From assembly GCA_000482145.1 (NCBI GenBank), contig AUXH01000023.1:1-64000 (forward strand): a stretch of 64,000 nucleotides of DNA. The letters run 5' to 3'. Made by a program: the position numbers and the translations under genes. Each line of letters begins with the position of its first letter. Position 1 is the first letter of the stretch. Under the pieces are notes generated by a model. The model did not search any database. It saw nothing but the letters and a program-made list of their open reading frames with translations, and was not told where the DNA came from. Origin of the DNA: Strigomonas culicis. Lineage: Eukaryota; Euglenozoa; Kinetoplastea; Trypanosomatida; Trypanosomatidae. This document shows positions 58,748 through 64,000 of this stretch, piece by piece.

Positions 58748-59845
58748 ATGCGACTGGGTGTGTTTCCGAGACGGGCTGCCTTCAGCTTTCTCACCCGTCC
58801 GTATTCGTCTCGCACATATGCTGCTTTCGGGCCGAGCGGTGCCTCTTCCGTCCGCAGACCCATGCTGCCGGGCAGCTTCTCGGCCCCTCGGGCGGCGGCC
58901 GGAGCGCCCTTCACGTTTAGCGCGCGCAACTTCTCCTCCACCAGTGAGGATTACTACGCCACGCTGGGCGTGTCCGCGAACGCGACGCAGGATGAGATCA
59001 AGGCCGCCTACAAGAAGCTGGCGCTGCAGTTCCACCCGGACCGCAACCATGAGGCGGGGGCGGAGGAAAAGTTCAAGACCATATCGGCTGCCTACAACGT
59101 CGTGGGCAATAAGGAGAAGCGTCGCGAGTACGACGCGCAGCGCTCCATGTTCAACGCTTCCGCGGGCCGCCCCACCGGCGGCGGCGCGCAGACGCACCAG
59201 GGCTTCCCCGGCTACGGCGGTCACAACGCCTACCAGTACCGCGAGATGTCGAAGGAGGAAGCGGACCGTTTATTTAGGGAGATCTTCGGCGGCATGCGGG
59301 TGGAGCAGATCTTTCGCAACTTCGAGGAAGAGCTGCGGAAGGGCAACATGCGCTCCAACCGCGGCGGCGTCAATGTGGGACATTCATTTAATTCATCTGA
59401 TCAGACCTTTCGACCCTTCTTCACCACGCACTCCTCCACCTCCCAATTCGTGGATGCCTACGGGAACCGTATGGAGGAAACCGTCTACCAGGACGGCAGC
59501 GGCCACCGCTACACCGTGCGGCGGTCGAGCAGCAGCGACCCCAATGCGAGCGTGAACCAAACGGCTGACGACTACTTCAAGAACCACAAGAAGTCGAGCG
59601 ACGGCCGTGTCCACTTCGGGCGCTCGTCGGTGAAGTACAACGCCCCCAACACGGACTTCACGCAGCAGCTAATGGGCGTCCGGTCGCACGGGCGAAGCCC
59701 GCTGGTTGGTATCCTGCTGTTGTTTGCTTGGTTTATTGTCATCACGACGTTGCTCTATTGCTTCATCTACTTCATGGCACGCCACCCCATCTTCACGACG
59801 GCATTGTTCTTCATCCTTCTTGCGGGGCGTATCCGCCGCTTCTAG
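58748..59845 (+). CDS. Mitochondrial membrane J-domain protein (DnaJ, type III)
   Basis: A 365-residue co-chaperone. Residues 1-65 are Arg/Ser/Ala-rich without acidic residues, a mitochondrial presequence. The J domain spans about 68-130 with [24 protein letters not shown] and the Hsp70-activating HPD at 96-98. A short Gly-rich linker follows, without the zinc-finger region of DnaJ type I. The middle is Ser/Asn-rich and probably folded in part. Two hydrophobic segments (about 318-336 and 343-360) form a membrane hairpin ending in RIRRF. It should recruit mitochondrial Hsp70 to a membrane site; the client is unknown. The ATG at 58748 is chosen. Confidence 0.9.
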   Translation: MRLGVFPRRAAFSFLTRPYSSRTYAAFGPSGASSVRRPMLPGSFSAPRAAAGAPFTFSARNFSSTSEDYYATLGVSANATQDEIKAAYKKLALQFHPDRNHEAGAEEKFKTISAAYNVVGNKEKRREYDAQRSMFNASAGRPTGGGAQTHQGFPGYGGHNAYQYREMSKEEADRLFREIFGGMRVEQIFRNFEEELRKGNMRSNRGGVNVGHSFNSSDQTFRPFFTTHSSTSQFVDAYGNRMEETVYQDGSGHRYTVRRSSSSDPNASVNQTADDYFKNHKKSSDGRVHFGRSSVKYNAPNTDFTQQLMGVRSHGRSPLVGILLLFAWFIVITTLLYCFIYFMARHPIFTTALFFILLAGRIRRF

Positions 59846-60371
59846 AGCCAACGGAGACCAGACCACTAGCAGGCCGTGCCTCTTTCTCTCCTTCTCCCCT
59901 CTTAGGTATCTTTGGTGTTTGAAAACAAACTCGCTTTGCGTTCTTAGCCTTATGCATAGTTATGACTGAATGACATCTTTTCTTTCCCCTTTGTGTGTTG
60001 CTGACTGTTGTGACGAGAACATGAGCTCGACCGGCACTCCTGTCTTTTCTGTCCCCCTCCTTCCCATAATGCCTTCTCAGTGTTAGTATGCAAAATTGCT
60101 TTCTCTCATCCTGTCCTCTTTCTTCTTTTTTTTTTTTCATTGCGCAGTATTGTTTCCTTTTTTTTCTTGTGTGTATTAGACTTTTCTTTCAGTGCCCTTT
60201 AAAAGAGAACACTTTTTATCTGTCAGGTTTTCTTTCTTTCCGCGTCAGTGTGTTCATCTCTTTTTTCCCCCTGCACACAGTTAGAGTTATTTCATCATTA
60301 TATAATATTCCTTTTCCTTCTTTTTTTGTCCCCACCCCCACCCCCTACATACACATTTCACACTTTCTACA
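59846..60371. other. Spacer upstream of the serine-rich protein gene
   Basis: T/C-rich with many candidate acceptors, including TTTCAG near 60190 and CACACAG with the AG at 60279-60280. C-rich run at 60331-60350. No gene seen. Confidence 0.65.
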
Positions 60372-62087
60372 ATGACAGAAGTATACGAAAGCGAGACACG
60401 CATCCGGTCCAAGCCGACTTCGCGGCAGCCGTCGCCGGTGCCGCGCCGCCAGCTCGGTATGCTGCCGCTGAACCAGCGCTCCTACTCGCGCATGGGCTCC
60501 AAGGCGATGCTCGGCGACGACTCACTGATGTCGCCGCTGCCGTTTTACCCGCGCCGGCGCAGCGTCAAGTTTGCCGGCGACGAGTCCCGCGAGGAGCGGC
60601 CGTACTACAACCCGACCTTCTCCGCCTCCGCGCCCGGCTCGCCCGTGCGCGCGCGCGACGCGTCGCCGCCGCCGGTGTCGATCCTCAAGGCGAACTCGTC
60701 GTACGCCGAGGGGGAGCCGGGCGCGGCCGCGCCGCAGCCGCAGCCGGCGGCTGCCAAGTCGTCGCGGAATGGCTCCCCGGTGCCGCCGCGTGGCCGCTCC
60801 GCCAGCCGCCAGCGGCTCGCCGCGCGCCGCCGCGAGGCGCAGCTGCACCACAGCTTCTACGACGACAGCTTCGTGGAGGAGTTCGTGCTGAGCACCAAGA
60901 CGGAGCAGGAGAAGGAGAACGCGGAGCGCGAGCTGCAGCGCGAGCAGGAGCGGGAGCAAGAGCGCGCGAGGCAGGCGGAGGAGCGCACGCGCGAGTCGCA
61001 CGGCAAGATTGCGGCCCTGCTGCACGCCAAGGAGGTGCTGCGCGCCGCGGCGAAGCGCCAGCGCACGTCGGAGACACCCTCGCCGTCGCGCAAGCCGTCG
61101 CAGCCGGCGCGGCCCTCCGACGCGGAGGTGCTGCGGACGCTCGAGGAGGACAGCGACCCCGACGTGCAGGCCGCGCTCGCGGAGATCGCGGCGGCCGCGG
61201 CCGCGAAAGGCCGCCCCGGCGGCGCCAGCCGTCGCCGCCGCTCGCTGCCCATTGCGTCGGAGCACGCGCTCTTGGACGCGGAAGGGGAGGACGAGGGCGG
61301 CGAGGAGCGCAAGCGCGCGAAGCTCGAGCGCATCGTGTCGAACATCCTGACCAAGCAGGGCAAGAGCAAGAGCAAGCACAGCGTCGTCGTGATCAACTGG
61401 TCCGACTCGGAGTCCCAGGGCGAGGACGGCGGCCGCCCGGATCGCTCCGCGCGCCGCGAGAAGAGCCGCAGCGCCAACGTCACCACGGCGCGGCAGGCCC
61501 CGCGGCGCCCGGTGGGCTCCTCGCAGCGCGCGGCGTCGGGTCGCAAGCGCAGCGCCGTGCCGGACCTGGGCGACTCCCTCCTGTTCGAGGACGAGGCCGA
61601 GCAGCCCATTCTGCTGCCCCGCCGCACCCACAAGCGGCCCGCCACCACGCGCTCCATTTCGCAGTTAGACGTCGAGGCGGATGACGCTGTGCTCAACGAG
61701 TCGGACATCGAAAGTATTGTCCGCAAGCCCCCCCGCGCGCCGCGGCGGGCGCCGGCGAAGCAGCCGACGCGGAAGAACCAGACGCGCTCGCACAACACAA
61801 ACGCGAACGGCAGTGTGAGTGCCACCTTCGCGTCTTCGCGTAGCGACCCGCATGCGTCGGAGGTGGAGCGCTCTCCCGTCGCGCCGGCGCGCCGCCGCGG
61901 GCCGCGCGCCAACGCGGGTAAGCTCAATGCAGATGATCCAATGGCGGTCTTCTTTGATGCCGCCTTCCCTAGCCCCTCCAAGTTTGATGAGATGATGGTG
62001 CGCGCCGGCGGTCTTCCGGAGGGTCGCCGGGGCGGTAGAGGTCAACCGAATTTAGTTCTTCCCAGCTCGATTGGTCGCCGTCGGTAG
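60372..62087 (+). CDS. Basic disordered protein with RVxF and SILK phosphatase-1 docking motifs; unknown function
   Basis: A 571-residue Arg/Ala/Ser/Pro-rich, largely disordered protein from a very GC-rich gene. An RVxF-type motif RSVKF (63-67) and a SILK motif (103-106) lie 40 residues apart. Both are PP1-binding motifs, and together they occur in PP1 regulators such as KNL1. A charged helix or coiled coil follows (about 165-240, rich in Glu, Arg and Gln), then alternating acidic and basic stretches. The end has GRRGGRGQPN, AT-hook-like. Many SP sites (QPSPVP, GSPVRA, SPSKF) are possible CDK targets. A nuclear or chromosome-associated PP1 adaptor is an inference from these motifs, not a family match. 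Confidence 0.8.
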   Translation: MTEVYESETRIRSKPTSRQPSPVPRRQLGMLPLNQRSYSRMGSKAMLGDDSLMSPLPFYPRRRSVKFAGDESREERPYYNPTFSASAPGSPVRARDASPPPVSILKANSSYAEGEPGAAAPQPQPAAAKSSRNGSPVPPRGRSASRQRLAARRREAQLHHSFYDDSFVEEFVLSTKTEQEKENAERELQREQEREQERARQAEERTRESHGKIAALLHAKEVLRAAAKRQRTSETPSPSRKPSQPARPSDAEVLRTLEEDSDPDVQAALAEIAAAAAAKGRPGGASRRRRSLPIASEHALLDAEGEDEGGEERKRAKLERIVSNILTKQGKSKSKHSVVVINWSDSESQGEDGGRPDRSARREKSRSANVTTARQAPRRPVGSSQRAASGRKRSAVPDLGDSLLFEDEAEQPILLPRRTHKRPATTRSISQLDVEADDAVLNESDIESIVRKPPRAPRRAPAKQPTRKNQTRSHNTNANGSVSATFASSRSDPHASEVERSPVAPARRRGPRANAGKLNADDPMAVFFDAAFPSPSKFDEMMVRAGGLPEGRRGGRGQPNLVLPSSIGRRR

Positions 62088-62699
62088 AGCGCCGGCAGGT
62101 GTAGGAGCACTGAGTACAGAACAAGCGAAACATTCGCTTCAACGAGCTTACCGAGACAGCCTTTTCCTCCCGTTCTGTTGGTAAGTTGCCATTTTATAGA
62201 TTCTTAGATTCTTTTTTTTTCTGTTTCCCGTTTTCTTTCTTTCATTCTTGTCTTTTTGCAAGCAACGTTTCATGCAATAACCTAGATTCTTTTTTGTCAA
62301 TGAAGCAAGAAGAGCAGCAACCTATTGAAAAGCAAGTTTTTTTTTTTAAAAAGAGTCATTTGTTTTCTCTTTAGATAAGACCGAAGTGTAAGCAATCCTT
62401 TCCATGAAATACCTTAGATAGAAACGACTACATCCTATTCATATGAGTGCGTGCCCTTACTTTGCTTGAATGGGGCAGCAAACAAACAAACAAAAAAAAA
62501 ACCGTTGTAACACTACACGATGCATTTGCAATGAAGTTGATTACTCCAAATGATTGGACTACGTCCCACTTTTCTCTTTCCCCTTTCTCCTTTTTCTTTT
62601 CCTTCTCCCTCTTTTCTTGTTGCTGCCTTCGTAGAGGAGGACTGTATACTGTGTCTACTACATACCACCCTGTGTGCGCCGGCCTCTACAGAGTAGCCG
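62088..62699. other. Spacer upstream of the last gene
   Basis: AT-rich, then strongly C/T-rich from about 62565 to 62630, ending in TTCGTAG (AG at 62633-62634), 65 bases before the next ATG. This is the probable trans-splice acceptor. No gene seen. Confidence 0.7.
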
Positions 62700-64000
62700 A
62701 TGAGCTTTCACAGCGTGCTCGCACCGCCCGACGTGGCTGCTTGTATCCTCGACGGCGGTGCGCAGATCATCGAGAAGCACGCGGACGGCAAGGCATCACG
62801 GTTCATCTTAGTCGCCGACGAAGCTGCGCGAAGGGAATTCCTGGCGCGTCCGACCGACGACGGCATCGCGCTCAAGCACAGGGCGTACCTCAAGAACCTC
62901 CAGTGGGCGAAGGACACGCTCTGGTACGACAGTAGGATGCAGCCGTACCTCGTGTCGGATGACTCTGACCTGTGGCCTTCGACCGACAGCATCCGCGACG
63001 CCGTCGAGGTGGTGGGCCTCCTGAAGCAGACGATGGACAAGGACACCCATGGCGCGGAGGCGCTGGGTCGCGCGTCCGCCATCCTCCGGCGCGAGGTGCA
63101 GCACGCCGGGCTGTACCCACTGCAGGAGGTGCCCTTCGCGGGCAGGCTAGTCCCGTACGTCGCGCTGCCGCCCGGCGACGCGCTCGAGCGGCTGGACCGC
63201 GTGCGGCTCGCGCCCAACGCCCTTCGCGTGCAGCTCGACGAGCGCGCGTATCAGTTGGCGGACGTGCTGACCATGCGGCTCGTGCCCTCCGCGCTGAAGG
63301 CGCTGGGGGCTCTGGTGCCGCTCCCCCCCGCGGCCGCGGCGCCGGCGAACGGGTGGGCGGGGCTCGTGGAGCTGCACCGCCGCTCGACCGCGGCGCAGGG
63401 CCCGGGGCTGCTCCTCACGTTCCAGGACGCGTGCCGCGCCTTTCACTGGCCGCAGGCGCAGGCCGTCCTCGCCATGCAGCAGCAGGCCGGCGCCGGCGCG
63501 CGCGTGCGGCTGCGCTCGGGCGTGTTCGCGACGGTCGTCCACTGGCCGGAGGCGACGATCGTGCTGAACCGCCGCGGCGGCGCGGACGTCACGGCCGACG
63601 AGGCACACGCTCTGGAGCCCTACGCGGCGCAGGACAGTATTTACGTGAGCGCGACGGACGCGGACACGCCAGGCGCGTTCGTGGCCAGGGTCTTCACGAG
63701 CCCGCTCGCCGCCAGAGACTCGGTGCACATCGAGGAGCAGCAATTGAGTGCGTCCATCACCGTCGCACACGTGAGGGCGGACAAGAATCCGTTTATAGTG
63801 ATCCATGGGAGCAAAGTGCGCGATGGGTTTGCGGGCCGCCTCGACGTGCTGAACACCTACAAGCGGCAACGCGACGACTTGGTTCAAAAGGAGATGGAGC
63901 AGAAAAGGCTGCAGACCGTCTTCACGCCGCGGGACGCGCCCAAGGCGGAGGCGGGGTCCTCCACGGACGGCCCTGCCGCCGCGCACGTCCCGTACGACCA
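62700..64000 (+). CDS. Protein of unknown function, cut by the window edge
   Basis: Open from the ATG at 62700 to the end of the window, 433 codons so far without a stop, so the gene continues to the right. The protein starts MSFHSVLAPPDVAACILDGG. It is a soluble, Ala/Arg/Val/Asp-rich protein from a strongly GC-biased gene. An early helical part (about 40-150) contains ALKHRAYLKNLQWAKDTLWYD. A central part rich in short strands follows. A basic helical region (TYKRQRDDLVQKEMEQKRLQ) lies near the visible end. No membrane segment, signal peptide or known domain is recognised, and no function is claimed. Confidence 0.8.
   Translation, partial: MSFHSVLAPPDVAACILDGGAQIIEKHADGKASRFILVADEAARREFLARPTDDGIALKHRAYLKNLQWAKDTLWYDSRMQPYLVSDDSDLWPSTDSIRDAVEVVGLLKQTMDKDTHGAEALGRASAILRREVQHAGLYPLQEVPFAGRLVPYVALPPGDALERLDRVRLAPNALRVQLDERAYQLADVLTMRLVPSALKALGALVPLPPAAAAPANGWAGLVELHRRSTAAQGPGLLLTFQDACRAFHWPQAQAVLAMQQQAGAGARVRLRSGVFATVVHWPEATIVLNRRGGADVTADEAHALEPYAAQDSIYVSATDADTPGAFVARVFTSPLAARDSVHIEEQQLSASITVAHVRADKNPFIVIHGSKVRDGFAGRLDVLNTYKRQRDDLVQKEMEQKRLQTVFTPRDAPKAEAGSSTDGPAAAHVPYD

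Noticed and set aside
60248..61684. A 478-codon frame overlapping the RVxF/SILK protein gene
   Set aside because: Ala/Arg-only composition typical of a shifted frame in GC-rich coding sequence; it starts upstream in the splice region from an unconvincing codon context.

Overview
The window is nuclear DNA of a trypanosomatid (Kinetoplastea). Every gene is a single uninterrupted open frame, and genes lie head-to-tail in two long same-strand arrays. They are separated by AT-rich spacers with pyrimidine tracts followed by AG, as expected for spliced-leader trans-splicing. Several families are typical of the group: small WW/CCCH zinc-finger proteins, an uncleaved NUP98-NUP96 nucleoporin of the NUP158 type, and a cytochrome P450 resembling CYP5122. 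The P450 and a methylmalonyl-CoA mutase fit the Leishmania/insect-trypanosomatid side of the family better than African trypanosomes. From memory, the P450 / proteasome alpha-7 / FEN1 / acyl carrier protein / mutase content recalls one end of Leishmania chromosome 27; this was not checked.

Layout. From 461 to 27716 all genes are on the minus strand. Reading left to right they are: cytochrome P450, a MAK/ICK-type kinase, a tiny mitochondrial-like membrane protein, a WW+CCCH protein, an unknown, a CCCH protein, a SET protein with a C-terminal membrane segment, a beta-propeller-like protein, an unknown, proteasome alpha-7, an LRR+CCCH protein with a membrane tail, a VIT-type iron/manganese transporter, a degenerate SET protein, an unknown, FEN1, an ODR4-like protein, a large basic repeat protein and mitochondrial acyl carrier protein. 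From 31209 to the right edge all genes are on the plus strand: an R-SNARE-like longin protein, an RRM protein, an AFG2/SPATA5L1-like AAA ATPase, a small protein with an SEM-x-H-aromatic-D motif repeated three times, methylmalonyl-CoA mutase, CAND1, an alpha-helical unknown, a TSNAXIP1-like coiled-coil protein, an RNase III-fold-like protein, NUP158, ATG9, a small coiled-coil protein, a membrane J-protein, a basic serine-rich protein with PP1-docking motifs, and a gene cut by the right edge.

Between the arrays (27717-31208) is a divergent strand-switch region, where RNA polymerase II transcription of both units should begin. It contains a sharply bounded GC-rich island (about 28255-29515). Its two halves have opposite A/T strand bias with the switch near 28860. 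By hand count, 28261-28860 has A138 C191 G203 T68 and 28861-29460 has A67 C173 G198 T162. It codes for nothing I recognise and is the best candidate for a bidirectional transcription-start element.

No tRNA, rRNA, transposon, CRISPR array or virus-like sequence was seen. Functions are mixed, as usual for polycistronic units. Protein-level themes are post-transcriptional control (three CCCH proteins, one RRM protein), proteostasis (proteasome, CAND1, AAA ATPase, J-protein), membrane traffic and autophagy (SNARE, ODR4-like, ATG9) and mitochondrial metabolism (ACP, mutase).
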